Numbered from the stretch's first letter, positions 7,445-15,397 are shown. The stretch: DNA of 49,548 bases from DASZTV01 sp036268405 (GCA_036268405.1 DATAUF010000073.1:1-49548), one strand, 5' to 3'. Notes: generated from the sequence alone by a model not told the origin. Program-made: numbers and translations.

Positions 7445-9079
7445 GTGATCCGACTGCGCAACTCGACCTGTCGACCTGCCTTGGCCCGCCCGATCGGCGC
7501 CGTCCTGGCCGGGCTGGCGCTGTGGACGGCCTTCCCGCCGCTGAACTGGTGGCCGGCTGCCGTCGCCGGGGTGGCAGGCGTGGTTGTCACGATCCGGGGG
7601 AGCAGCCTTCGGCGCGGCGCCGGCCTCGGCCTGCTCGCCGGCCTCGGCATGTGGGTGCCGACCGTGTCCTTCTTGCAACCGTTCGGCCTCGATGCCTGGG
7701 CGGCCGTCGCGCTGATCGAGTCGCTGTGGTTCGCCGGTCTTGGCGTCGCGGTGGTCCTGGTGGGCCGGCTGCGCTGGTGGCCACTGGCGAGCGCTCTGGT
7801 GTGGGTGGGGCAGGAGTTTCTCCGGGACCGCTGGCCCTTCGACGGCTTTCCGTGGGCGCGGCTTGCGTTTGGGCAGGCTGACGGCCCGGTCGTCAGGCTT
7901 GCGGCGCTCGGGGGCGCCCCGCTGGTCAGCTTCGCCGTCGCGCTCGCCGGAGGTCTGGTGGCGTACGCCGTCGTGCGAGGCGGCCTGCGGCGCGGCCGGC
8001 CGGCGCTCCTGGCGCTGGCAGCGGTCGCTCTGGTTGTCCTGGCGCCGCTCGGGATCCGGCTGCCGACTGCCGGGACCTCCCGTGACGGTGCCCCGAGCTC
8101 GGCGGTCATCGCGACGGTCCAGGGCAACGTGCCCCGGCTCGGCCTCGAGGAGTTCGCCCAGCGCTACGCGGTCACCGAGGACCACCTCAACGAGACTCGG
8201 GCGCTCGCTCGGGACGTCGCCACCGGAGCCCTGCCGGCCCCGCAGATCGTGATCTGGCCGGAGAACGCCTCCGACCAGGACCCTCGTACCGACCCGGTCG
8301 CACGTGCCCAGATCGACGCTGCATCCGCGGCGGTCGGCGTTCCGATGCTGATCGGGGCGGTGATCGACGGCCCGGGGCCCAACCACGTCCAGAACGCCGC
8401 GATCGTATGGTCGCCGCAGACCGGTCCGGGCCAGATGTACCTCAAACGTCACCTGGTGCCGTTCGGGGAGTACCTGCCGTTTCGCAGCGTATTGACCAAG
8501 CTGTTCAGCGAGTTCTCGCTGATCCCGAAGGACTTCGTCCCCGGACACCGCCCGGGGACGCTGCAGGTCGGGCCGGTCCGGGTGGCCGACGCGATCTGCT
8601 TCGAGGTTGCCGACGACGCGGTGGTCCGCCAGGCCGTGACCGGTGGCGGGCGGATCATCGTGGTGCAGACCAACAACGCCAGCTACGAGCACAAGGGCGA
8701 CAGCGGCCACGGCGGCGAGACCGCACAGCAGCTGGCTATCTCGCGGCTACGGGCGATCGAGAGCGGCCGCGCCGTCGTCGTCGACGCGACCAGCGGGGTG
8801 AGCGCGATGATCGCTCCCAACGGAAGGGTGCTCGCGCAGACGGGAGTGTTCGTGCCCGGCCTGCTCGACATGCGCCTCCCGCTGCGCGATCCGCTGACCG
8901 TCGCGGACCGAATCGGTCCGTGGCCGGAATGGGTGCTCAGCATTGCCGCGCTGGTCGCTCTCGCGCTTGCGTTGTCGCAGAATCGAGTGCAGCGACGGCG
9001 GACGAGGCTCGACCTCGACTCGAGGGTTATCGATGCCGAACTCGGTCAGGCGGACTTGCGGGTGCGCGGCTCGGGGTGA
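7445..9079 (+). CDS. lnt: Apolipoprotein N-acyltransferase
   Basis: A 544-aa enzyme that adds the third acyl chain to the N-terminal cysteine of lipoproteins at the membrane. The N-terminal part has about six hydrophobic helices. The carbon-nitrogen hydrolase domain begins near residue 220, and a last transmembrane helix (WVLSIAALVALALALS) sits near the C-terminus. The catalytic triad is visible: E273 (IWPENASD), K334 (YLKRHLVPFGEYLPF) and C385 (DAICFEV). GTG at 7445 is preferred; TTG at 7424 is in frame, and TACCGT at 7429-7434 could be a -10. No polyprenol-monophosphomannose synthase domain is attached or adjacent, unlike mycobacterial Ppm1. The 3' end overlaps the convergent rbpA by 34 bp. 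Confidence 0.92.
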   Translation: MIRLRNSTCRPALARPIGAVLAGLALWTAFPPLNWWPAAVAGVAGVVVTIRGSSLRRGAGLGLLAGLGMWVPTVSFLQPFGLDAWAAVALIESLWFAGLGVAVVLVGRLRWWPLASALVWVGQEFLRDRWPFDGFPWARLAFGQADGPVVRLAALGGAPLVSFAVALAGGLVAYAVVRGGLRRGRPALLALAAVALVVLAPLGIRLPTAGTSRDGAPSSAVIATVQGNVPRLGLEEFAQRYAVTEDHLNETRALARDVATGALPAPQIVIWPENASDQDPRTDPVARAQIDAASAAVGVPMLIGAVIDGPGPNHVQNAAIVWSPQTGPGQMYLKRHLVPFGEYLPFRSVLTKLFSEFSLIPKDFVPGHRPGTLQVGPVRVADAICFEVADDAVVRQAVTGGGRIIVVQTNNASYEHKGDSGHGGETAQQLAISRLRAIESGRAVVVDATSGVSAMIAPNGRVLAQTGVFVPGLLDMRLPLRDPLTVADRIGPWPEWVLSIAALVALALALSQNRVQRRRTRLDLDSRVIDAELGQADLRVRGSG

Positions 9080-9396
9080 AGCACCGCCAGCCGCTCGTTG
9101 AGCACGTCCTCGAGGTCGGAGATCGACCGCCGCTCGAGCAGCATGTCCCAGTGGCTTCGGACGGTCTTGGTCGGGCGTGGCTCGCCGGCCACGCCGTCGC
9201 GCAGCGTCGCGGCGACGCCGCAGCTGCGGCATTCCCAGGTGCCAGGCACCTCGGCGTCGCTGGCCATCACCATGCGCGTCTCGTGGCCGGCAGGGCAGTC
9301 GTAGACCACCTCACGGCGTGGCGCGAGGTCGGTGTTGCGATCGGCCTCGTAGCTCGTCGTCCCAAGGCGACTGCCTCGTAGGACTCGCTCACCCAT
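9046..9396 (-). CDS. rbpA: RNA polymerase-binding protein RbpA
   Basis: A 116-aa actinobacterial transcription factor that binds RNA polymerase and the principal sigma factor and stabilises open complexes. The N-terminus GERVLRGSRLG and the C-terminal sigma-interacting segment THWDMLLERRSI-like (here SHWDMLLERRSISDLEDVL) are diagnostic. The central domain keeps C and H (YDCPAGHE) and CRSCG, a plausible zinc site of the kind found in Streptomyces but degraded in mycobacteria. ATG at 9396 has AGGAGG upstream; GTG immediately before it is less likely. A SigR-like promoter lies about 50-80 bp upstream. Confidence 0.95.
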   Translation of the reverse strand: MGERVLRGSRLGTTSYEADRNTDLAPRREVVYDCPAGHETRMVMASDAEVPGTWECRSCGVAATLRDGVAGEPRPTKTVRSHWDMLLERRSISDLEDVLNERLAVLHPEPRTRKSA

Positions 9397-9446
9397 CACG
9401 GCCTCCTGATTCTCGGACGTCAGTTTCGACGTCCCGCTGTCTTCAA

Positions 9447-9475
9447 CAACGTCTCACTCGCTGCTGAGGATTCCC
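9447..9475 (-). promoter_or_regulatory. SigR-type (disulfide stress) promoter of rbpA
   Basis: On the minus strand GGGAAT (9475-9470) is followed by 19 nt and GTTG (9450-9447). This matches the GGAAT-N18/19-GTT pattern of Streptomyces SigR and mycobacterial SigH. In Streptomyces coelicolor rbpA is a known SigR target, which supports the call. Confidence 0.65.
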
Positions 9476-9607
9476 TTACAAGCGCCGGATACGCCCGGTG
9501 CTACCTGTTATGACGCACGCCGACTGGAGAAGGTTCGCCCGCCGGCATCGCCGCGGATCATCCGAACTGAAGATCCGCTGGACTCTCCGCCAGGATACGC
9601 ATGACCG

Positions 9608-9621
9608 ATAATGGACATTAT
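9608..9621. repeat. AT-rich palindrome, possible operator
   Basis: ATAATG-GA-CATTAT is a perfect 6-bp inverted repeat with a 2-nt centre. AT-rich symmetry of this kind is rare in such GC-rich DNA. It is about 185 bp from the DUF5999 start and 210 bp from rbpA. The binding protein is unknown; Zur- or Fur-like shapes are possible but not shown. Confidence 0.35.
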
Positions 9622-9803
9622 GTCAGGTCGTATTGATCAGGCCTGGAGTGACCGGATCCCCCCTCGAGACCGTCCACAAGTCCGGTTGGCCCGAAATGTC
9701 GTCACAGCCGGTCAACCAATGGCTTACTCCGGACGTTGGTAGTGCCGATAGTCGCAACACGGCGCCGTCCGACGCCACGAGATACGAAAGTCGAAGGCAC
9801 GGC

Positions 9804-10046
9804 ATGGACCACGAGCCGAGCACCAGTCACCTCACCGGCGACCCCTACTCAGAGTGCGCCCACAGGCCGTGCTGCCCCTCCGCTGATGCCTCCGATCGAG
9901 ATGCGGCCCGCGTCGTGTCGAGCCACCCCGAGCAGGGCTGGAATCTGCTCTGCAACGGGGTCGTCAGCTTCGACGACGCCGGGGACCTGCTCCCCGACGG
10001 CCGCGCCATCCCGCCGCAGCGCGCGGCCGGCGCCCACGCCGCCTGA
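9804..10046 (+). CDS. DUF5999 family small cysteine-containing protein
   Basis: An 80-aa protein containing the pattern CAHRPCCPSADASDRDAARV, then HPEQGWNLLCNGVVSFDD and GDLLPDG, which is the DUF5999 family common in Streptomyces and relatives. Four cysteines (C-x4-CC and one later in LLCNG) could bind metal or a thiol. No function is established. ATG at 9804 is preceded by GAAGG at a suitable distance; extending upstream adds sequence unlike the family. It converges on gcvP with a 31-bp gap that carries a tandem 22-bp repeat. Confidence 0.8.
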   Translation: MDHEPSTSHLTGDPYSECAHRPCCPSADASDRDAARVVSSHPEQGWNLLCNGVVSFDDAGDLLPDGRAIPPQRAAGAHAA

Positions 10047-10055
10047 CCGGACCGC

Positions 10056-10099
10056 TCAGACCTCGTACGCCTCCGGCTCAGTCTTCGTACGCCTCCGGC
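10056..10099 (-). repeat. Tandem 22-bp duplication of the gcvP 3' end
   Basis: Two adjoining 22-bp units (10078-10099 and 10056-10077) differ at two bases. The first encodes the last residues and stop of gcvP; the second repeats the same codons (…EAYEV, then TGA) beyond the stop. Confidence 0.8.
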
Positions 10100-12900
10100 G
10101 AGGGACAGCTGCAGGCCAGGTTCCGATCGCCGTACCCGCCGTCGATGCGCCGGACCGGCGGCCAGTACTTGTCCTTGCGAAGCGAAGCGAGGGGATAGGC
10201 CGCGCGCTCGCGGTCGTAGCCAGCCGTCCAGTCCCCCAGCAAGCACGCCGCGGTGTGCGGCGCACCGCGAAGCGGGCTGTCCTCGACCGTCCACTCACCC
10301 GCCGCGACGCGCTCGATCTCACCGCGGATCTCGATCATCGCCTCGCAGAACCGATCCAGCTCGGCCAGGTCCTCGGACTCCGTCGGCTCGATCATCAGCG
10401 TCCCGGCAACCGGGAAAGACATGGTCGGGGCGTGGAATCCGTAGTCGATCAGCCGCTTGGCGACGTCCTCAGCCGTCACCCCGGTATCGCGGGTGATCCC
10501 CCGTACGTCGACGATGCACTCGTGCGCCACCAGTCCCCCGCGGCCGGTGTAGAGCACCGGGTAGTGCGGTGACAGCCGGCGCGCCACGTAGTTGGCGGCG
10601 AGCAGCGCCACCTCGGTCGCCTCCCGCAGGCCGTCCGGGCCCATCAGCCGCACGTAGGCCCACGGAATGGGCAGGATCCCCGCAGAGCCCCACGGAGCGC
10701 CGCTGATCGGGCCCACGCCCGTCTCCGGTCCCGCCTCGGCGACGAGCGGATGGTTGGGCAGGTACGCCGCGAGGTGGCTGCGGACCGCCACCGGACCGAT
10801 GCCTGGACCGCCTCCCCCATGCGGGATGCAGAAGGTCTTGTGCAGGTTCAGGTGGGAGACATCCGCGCCGAACTCTCCCGGCTTGGCCAGGCCGACCAGC
10901 GCGTTGAGGTTCGCGCCATCGACGTAGACCTGTCCGCCGGCCTCGTGCACAAGGGCACAAAGCTCGGTGATCCCGCCTTCGAACACGCCGTGGGTCGAGG
11001 GGTAGGTGACCATGATCGCCGCGAGCGCGTCGCGGTGCTCGGTGATCTTCGCGCGCAGGTCGTCCAGGCTGATGTTCCCGTCGTCGTCGCACGCCACGAC
11101 GACCACCCGCATCCCGACCATCGCCGCGCTCGCGGCGTTGGTGCCGTGCGCCGAGGACGGGATCAGGCAGACATCGCGGTCCAGATCTCCGCGCTCGCGG
11201 TGATAGGCCCGGATCGCGAGCAGCCCCGCGAACTCCCCCTGCGAGCCCGCGTTGGGCTGCAGCGAGACCGCGTCGTACCCAGTGATCGCCGCCAGCCAGG
11301 TTTCGAGGTCGCGAATGATCGCCAGGTGCCCTGCCGCTTGGTCCAGCGGCGCGAACGGGTGGATGCCCGCGAGCTCGGGCCAGGTGATCGGCTCCATCTC
11401 GGCGGCGGCGTTGAGCTTCATGGTGCAGGACCCGAGCGGGATCATCGTGCGGTCCAGCGCCAGGTCGCGGTCCGAGAGGCGCCTCAGGTAGCGCATCATT
11501 GAGGTCTCCGAGTGGTGCTCGTGAAACACCGGATGCGTGAGGAACCGCGAGGTACGCCGCAGGTCGGGCGGGATCGCACCGCCGTCCGGCGCAGCCGCTA
11601 CGGGCACTCCGAAGGCCCCGCAGACCGCTGCCACGTCGGCCTCCGTGGTGCGCTCGTCGGTGGTGATCCCGACCCGGTCGGCGTCGATCAGGCGCAGGTT
11701 GATGCCGGCCTCGACAGCTGCCTGCACGACCGCGTCGGCGCGACCCGGGGTCTCTGCACAGACGGTGTCGAACAGGCCCTCGTGAGCGACGCTCACTCCC
11801 CCCGCGGCCAGCGATCCGGCGATCGTCGCGGCGTGGCGATGGGCCTGCTCGGCGATCGCCGTCAGCCCGTCCGGCCCGTGGTAGGCGACGTAGGCCCCGG
11901 CCATCACGGCCAGCAGGACCTGTGCCGTGCAGATGTTGCTGGTCGCCTTCTCCCGCCGGATGTGCTGCTCGCGGGTCTGCAACGCCAGGCGATATGCCGG
12001 CACCCCGTCGGCGTCGATGCTCACCCCGACCAGCCGGCCCGGCAGCCCACGTTCCAGTCCGGCCCGGACCGCCATGAACCCGGCATGCGGGCCACCGAAG
12101 CCCATCGGCACGCCGAGTCGCTGGGCCGAGCCCACCGCGATGTCGGCGTCCCACTCCCCCGGCGGGCGGAGCAGAGTCAGCGCGAGCAGGTCCGTCGTGA
12201 CCGCGACGAGTGCCTCCGCGGCGTGCGCAGAGTCGACAAGTCGATGAGGGTCGAACAGTCTCCCGGTGCTCCCCGGGTAGGCCACGAGCACCCCGAAGCA
12301 TCCACCGTCGGGCAGGCCGGCTGACAGGTCGGCGACCACCACCTCGATGCCGATTGGCTCCGCTCGGGTACGCATGACTCCGAGCGTCTGCGGGTGGCAC
12401 TCGGTGTCGACAATGAATCGGTGACTTGTCGACTTAGCGCTTCGTCGGCACATCGCCATGGCTTCAGCAGCTGCTGTCGACTCATCGAGGAGGGAGGCGC
12501 CCGCGATCGGCAGCCCGGTCAGGTCAGCGACGACGGTCTGGAAGTTCAGTAGCGCCTCGAGCCGACCCTGCGAGATCTCCGGCTGATACGGCGTGTAGGC
12601 GGTGTACCAGGCCGGGTTCTCGAGGATCCCCCGGCGCAGCACCGGCGGGGTGATCGTGTCGTGCCAGCCCAGCCCGATCATCGTCGTCAGCCGCCGGTTG
12701 CGACCGGCAATCTCGCGTAGCTCCGTAAGGATCTGGTCCTCGGATCCGGCCGCCGGCAAGGCGAGCGCTTCGGTCGTCCGGATGGCGGCCGGGAGTGCCG
12801 CGTCCGCCAGCTCGGCGAGCGAGCCGTGGCCGACCACGGCGAGCATCTTGGCCCGCTCGTCAGACGACGGGCCGATGTGTCGGCCGGAAAAACGGGTCAT
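10078..12900 (-). CDS. gcvP: Glycine dehydrogenase (decarboxylating), glycine cleavage P protein
   Basis: A 940-aa single-chain P protein that decarboxylates glycine on pyridoxal phosphate and passes the aminomethyl group to lipoylated GcvH. Both homologous halves are present (blocks FSGRHIGPSSDERAKML at 3-19 and TMIPLGSCTMKLNAAAEMEP in the second half). The PLP lysine is K688 in NLHKTFCIPHGGGGPG. ATG at 12900 has GGGAGG just upstream and matches the family start; ten extra codons upstream are in frame but lie in the leader. A tandem glycine riboswitch precedes it. gcvH is 3.2 kb upstream on the same strand; gcvT is not in the window. Confidence 0.97.
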   Translation of the reverse strand: MTRFSGRHIGPSSDERAKMLAVVGHGSLAELADAALPAAIRTTEALALPAAGSEDQILTELREIAGRNRRLTTMIGLGWHDTITPPVLRRGILENPAWYTAYTPYQPEISQGRLEALLNFQTVVADLTGLPIAGASLLDESTAAAEAMAMCRRSAKSTSHRFIVDTECHPQTLGVMRTRAEPIGIEVVVADLSAGLPDGGCFGVLVAYPGSTGRLFDPHRLVDSAHAAEALVAVTTDLLALTLLRPPGEWDADIAVGSAQRLGVPMGFGGPHAGFMAVRAGLERGLPGRLVGVSIDADGVPAYRLALQTREQHIRREKATSNICTAQVLLAVMAGAYVAYHGPDGLTAIAEQAHRHAATIAGSLAAGGVSVAHEGLFDTVCAETPGRADAVVQAAVEAGINLRLIDADRVGITTDERTTEADVAAVCGAFGVPVAAAPDGGAIPPDLRRTSRFLTHPVFHEHHSETSMMRYLRRLSDRDLALDRTMIPLGSCTMKLNAAAEMEPITWPELAGIHPFAPLDQAAGHLAIIRDLETWLAAITGYDAVSLQPNAGSQGEFAGLLAIRAYHRERGDLDRDVCLIPSSAHGTNAASAAMVGMRVVVVACDDDGNISLDDLRAKITEHRDALAAIMVTYPSTHGVFEGGITELCALVHEAGGQVYVDGANLNALVGLAKPGEFGADVSHLNLHKTFCIPHGGGGPGIGPVAVRSHLAAYLPNHPLVAEAGPETGVGPISGAPWGSAGILPIPWAYVRLMGPDGLREATEVALLAANYVARRLSPHYPVLYTGRGGLVAHECIVDVRGITRDTGVTAEDVAKRLIDYGFHAPTMSFPVAGTLMIEPTESEDLAELDRFCEAMIEIRGEIERVAAGEWTVEDSPLRGAPHTAACLLGDWTAGYDRERAAYPLASLRKDKYWPPVRRIDGGYGDRNLACSCPSPEAYED

Positions 12901-12903
12901 CGA

Positions 12904-12947
12904 GGAGCCTCCCGGTGCGGGCGCCGCCAACGGCGGCGACTGGCTCC
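12904..12947 (-). promoter_or_regulatory. Expression platform hairpin of the glycine riboswitch
   Basis: In the transcript GGAGCC (12947-12942) can pair with GGCTCC (12909-12904), enclosing a GCCGCC-GTT-GGCGGC hairpin. The 3' arm covers the edge of the GGGAGG ribosome binding site, and the 5' arm overlaps the closing strand of aptamer 2. This suggests mutually exclusive folds that gate translation. Confidence 0.5.
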
Positions 12948-13145
12948 CCCTCTGTCCTTCGACCTGAAAGCTTCACCCGCGCGGTGCTTCTAGCCGCTCC
13001 GCGGTGGGCTTGCCCCGTCGGTGAGGCGTCTGGGACGCCTGCTCTCCAGAGTGCCTGCCCGCGCGGTCCGTCGGCCTGAGAGGTTCCGGGGAGGTTGCTC
13101 CTTCGGCGTCCCGGGCTGGCTTGCCGGGAACTCTCCCACGCGGGT
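12944..13145 (-). ncRNA. Tandem glycine riboswitch
   Basis: The leader of gcvP carries two glycine aptamers in series. Aptamer 1 (about 13041-13145) shows GGGAGAG, CCGAAGGAGCAA, CTCTCAGGC and CAGGCACTCTGGAGAG, the classic conserved blocks. Aptamer 2 (about 12944-13036) shows CACCGACGGGGCAAGCC, GTGAAGCTTTCAGGT and GACAGAGGGGG. A short linker separates them. Glycine binding normally switches on the cleavage genes. The boundaries are estimates from conserved blocks. Confidence 0.92.
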
Positions 13146-13264
13146 TGTAAGGCACCGTGACGCTACCAGCCGACCCTCGCGGCCCAGCGGAGCGCGACCC
13201 CGCGAGTCGGGGCGAAATGTCCGATTCCCATGGCCCGCTGTACGGGCCGTGGAGCGACTTTCGG

Positions 13265-13837
13265 CTAGGTCCCGGTACGACGGACGCGGCGCGCCGCGAG
13301 CTCATCGCCAGCGACCGTCACAGACCCCGAAACGTGTTCAGCGGGCTCCGACGGCAGTTCCGCGAGGCTTCCGGCGACTTCGCTGATCACTCGGCCGACC
13401 GCGATGCCGAAGACCCCCTGTCCGCCCTGGACCAGGTCGACGACCTCGTCCGGCGAGGTGCACGCGTAGACCGTCGTCCCGTCGCTCATGAGGGTGATCC
13501 CGGTGAGGTCCGTGTCGCCGGACTCCCGCAGGTGGGTGATCGCCAGCCGGATGTTCGGCAGCGACACCCCGGTGTCGAGCAGGCGCTTGACGACCTTGAG
13601 CAGCAGGATGTCGCGGAACGAGTAAAGCCGCTGGCTACCCGATCCCGCAGCGGGTCGGATCGTGGGCTCGACCAGGCCGGTACGGGCCCAGTAGTCGAGT
13701 TGGCGGTAGGTGATGCCGGCCACCGTGCAAGCCGTGGGACCGCGATAACCGATCGCCGGGCCACCTGCCTGCTCTTTGCCGAACAGCGCCGTCTGGACAC
13801 CGTTAGCGGCGTCAGGACCTGCATTCCTGCCAGTCAC
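13265..13837 (-). CDS. MerR family regulator, ResR/McdR (Rv1830)-like
   Basis: A 190-aa MerR protein. After a variable N-terminus the DNA-binding domain reads GYRGPTACTVAGITYRQLDY and ARTGLVEPT, then GSGSQRLYSFRDILLLKVVK. The effector region includes GTTVYACTSPDEVVDLVQGG and QGVFGIAVGRV. These blocks are nearly those of M. tuberculosis Rv1830 (ResR/McdR), a regulator tied to cell division and recovery after drug exposure. GTG at 13837 has GGAGGG just upstream; ATG at 13852 is an in-frame alternative. The gene lies between the DUF151 gene and gcvP as in mycobacteria. A -35/-10 pair and a 19-bp dyad lie upstream. Confidence 0.88.
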   Translation of the reverse strand: MTGRNAGPDAANGVQTALFGKEQAGGPAIGYRGPTACTVAGITYRQLDYWARTGLVEPTIRPAAGSGSQRLYSFRDILLLKVVKRLLDTGVSLPNIRLAITHLRESGDTDLTGITLMSDGTTVYACTSPDEVVDLVQGGQGVFGIAVGRVISEVAGSLAELPSEPAEHVSGSVTVAGDELAARRVRRTGT

Positions 13838-13942
13838 GTGCCCTCCGAACATCCGGTGGCGGGAAGGGTGTCGCGGGCCGTTCGATCGCTGGTCCGATCC
13901 AGCACGGCCACGGCAAACCTCACCGGTGGAACTTCGGGGATG

Positions 13943-13971
13943 ACGTTAGGCATCGACCTTGACCCGGTCAA
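13943..13971 (-). promoter_or_regulatory. Promoter of the ResR-like gene
   Basis: TTGACC (13971-13966), a 17-bp spacer and TAACGT (13948-13943) on the minus strand. The -35 sits in a perfect palindrome, TTGACC-C-GGTCAA (13959-13971), that could be an operator. Confidence 0.55.
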
Positions 13972-13996
13972 TGACGCACTGAACGCGCGTCCTAGA

Positions 13997-14015
13997 TCTC
14001 AATACGTACTTGAGA
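13997..14015. promoter_or_regulatory. MerR-type dyad, copy 2 (upstream of the ResR-like gene)
   Basis: TCTCAA-TACGTAC-TTGAGA is a perfect 6-bp inverted repeat with a 7-nt spacer. It lies 26 bp upstream of the -35 of the ResR-like gene and 11 bp past the stop of the DUF151 gene. An autoregulatory site is plausible. Confidence 0.55.
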
Positions 14016-14025
14016 CTTCTACTGT

Positions 14026-14493
14026 CTACTCCGTCTCGAAGTCCTCGGGAGATATCTGGTCGAGGAACTCACGAAAGCGCTCGACCTCGGATTCCTGCTC
14101 GTCGGCGATCGCGATCCCCGCGGTATCGAGCACCGCTTCTTCGGCGTAGATGATCGCGCCGGCGCGAATGGCGAGCGCGATCGCATCGGACGGTCGGGCA
14201 GACACTGAGGTGCCGTCGGCGAAGCGGAGGTCGGCGTAGTAGACACCGTCTTTGAGCTCGGTGATCAGGATCGCGTCCAGCCGAGCGCTCAACGCCTCGA
14301 GGACATCCTTGAGCAGGTCGTGCGTGAGCGGGCGGGCCGGGGTGATGCCCTGCTGGGCGAACGCGATCGCGGTGGCCTCGACGGCGCCGATCCAGATCGG
14401 GAGATAGCGGTCCCCCGCCGACTCCTTGAGCAGCACGATGGGCTGGTTCGAAGGAAGCTCGACCCGCACTCCGACGACCGTGAGCTCGTTCAC
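14026..14493 (-). CDS. Bifunctional nuclease (DUF151/BFN) family protein
   Basis: A 155-aa protein with the DUF151 fold: NELTVVGVRVELPSNQPIVL at the N-terminus, YLPIWIGAVEATAIAFAQQG (about 32-51), then RPLTHDLLKDVLEAL and ARPSDAIALAIRAGA. Homologues in plants and Thermotoga have reported DNase/RNase activity; the actinobacterial member (Rv1829) is uncharacterised in detail. GTG at 14493 matches the family N-terminus. The acidic C-terminal tail (EVERFREFLDQISPEDFETE) is typical. It lies between the two MerR genes, an order kept from mycobacteria to other actinobacteria. Confidence 0.9.
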   Translation of the reverse strand: MNELTVVGVRVELPSNQPIVLLKESAGDRYLPIWIGAVEATAIAFAQQGITPARPLTHDLLKDVLEALSARLDAILITELKDGVYYADLRFADGTSVSARPSDAIALAIRAGAIIYAEEAVLDTAGIAIADEQESEVERFREFLDQISPEDFETE

Positions 14494-14589
14494 TGGCTGA
14501 CTCCGATCGCCCGCAGGTCTGCGCGAGCGAAACGCTACACGGCCAGCAACCCCGCCGACCACCCAAGAGCGGCGCCGACTATGCCGGGA

Positions 14590-15348
14590 TCAGCCGCCGA
14601 GCTGGGGTCGTAGACCGGCGCGGACCATCGTCGCGTGCAGGCGGACGGACAAGCTGGCCAGCTCACGGGCCACCTCGTCGGCCCGGCCTCGCGCCTCGGG
14701 GTTGCGCTGGCGGACGAGCGGTGCCACTACCTGCTCGACCAGGCCGAGCTCACGCTCCGCGGTGGTACGGAACGAGCGCAGATGGCGCGGCTCCAGGCCG
14801 AACCGGTTCATGGCTGCCACGGTCTTGGCGATGATCAGCGCGTCGCCGTCGTAGTGGCCGCCCGGTCGCGGGCCCATCAGGCCGTAGGTCTCGATCTGCT
14901 CGAGCTGCTCGGCATCCAGCCCCGCGGCGTCGAGCAGCTCGCTGCGGGAAAGCCGCAGCTCGGAGACCTCGGGAAGAAAGTCCGACGCGGTCGGCAGCCC
15001 GTCGGCATCGCCCGCGCCTGCCGGCACCTGGGGAGCACCCTGTCCCGGTACCGCGGCGGGCTGCAGGCCGCGGTCGAGTGCCTCGAGCTGGCCCTTGATG
15101 ACCCGCAGCGGCAGGTACTGGTCGCGCTGGGCCGCGAGCACGTAACGCAGCCGCACGACATCGTCTCGGGAGAACTTCCGGTACCCCGACGACGTCCGGG
15201 TCGGCGTGATCAGACCCTCTCCCTCGAGGAACCGGATCTTGGAGATCGTGACGTCCGGGAACTCCCCGCGAAGCTGCCCGAGGACCTCGCCGATGCTCAT
15301 GAAGGCGTGGCCGCCGGCGCTCCCGCCCGCGGCAGCGGGTGCGGTCAC
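14590..15348 (-). CDS. ftsR: MerR family regulator, FtsR (Rv1828)-like
   Basis: A 252-aa MerR protein. The winged helix is MSIGEVLGQLRGEFPDVTIS followed by KIRFLEGEGLITPTRTSSGY (residues 17-56). A linker then leads to an effector domain (about 120-250) that contains FLPEVSELRLSRSELLDAAG and ends in an R/A-rich helix. It matches M. tuberculosis Rv1828 and Corynebacterium FtsR, which controls ftsZ. GTG at 15348 follows GGAGGA closely; ATG at 15300 (MSIGEV) is an alternative. It follows the FHA gene by 49 bp, as odhI-ftsR do in corynebacteria. It is a prime candidate to bind the 19-bp dyads in this window. Confidence 0.88.
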   Translation of the reverse strand: MTAPAAAGGSAGGHAFMSIGEVLGQLRGEFPDVTISKIRFLEGEGLITPTRTSSGYRKFSRDDVVRLRYVLAAQRDQYLPLRVIKGQLEALDRGLQPAAVPGQGAPQVPAGAGDADGLPTASDFLPEVSELRLSRSELLDAAGLDAEQLEQIETYGLMGPRPGGHYDGDALIIAKTVAAMNRFGLEPRHLRSFRTTAERELGLVEQVVAPLVRQRNPEARGRADEVARELASLSVRLHATMVRAGLRPQLGG

Positions 15349-15397
15349 GTCCTCCGCCCCACGCTGCGGCCAGGAGCGGAGCCGGCTGCGCCGGCCC

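Larger units (their letters stand above)
9397..9803. other. Intergenic region between rbpA and the DUF5999 gene
   Basis: This 407-bp divergent spacer holds the SigR-like promoter of rbpA and a short palindrome at 9608-9621. A 33-codon frame at 9510-9611 was not accepted as a gene. Nothing else is recognisable. Confidence 0.5.

Noticed and set aside
9510..9611. 33-codon frame in the rbpA-DUF5999 spacer
   Set aside because: The peptide is short and arginine-rich, the region before it lacks a good ribosome binding site, and codon use is not clearly coding.
9633..9803. Upstream extension of the DUF5999 gene
   Set aside because: The sequence before residue 58 of this frame has no family similarity, and ATG 9804 has a ribosome binding site.
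11490..11508. Further CCTCAG/TTGAGG pair in gcvP
   Set aside because: The spacer is 11 nt and does not match the 7-nt geometry of the other copies.
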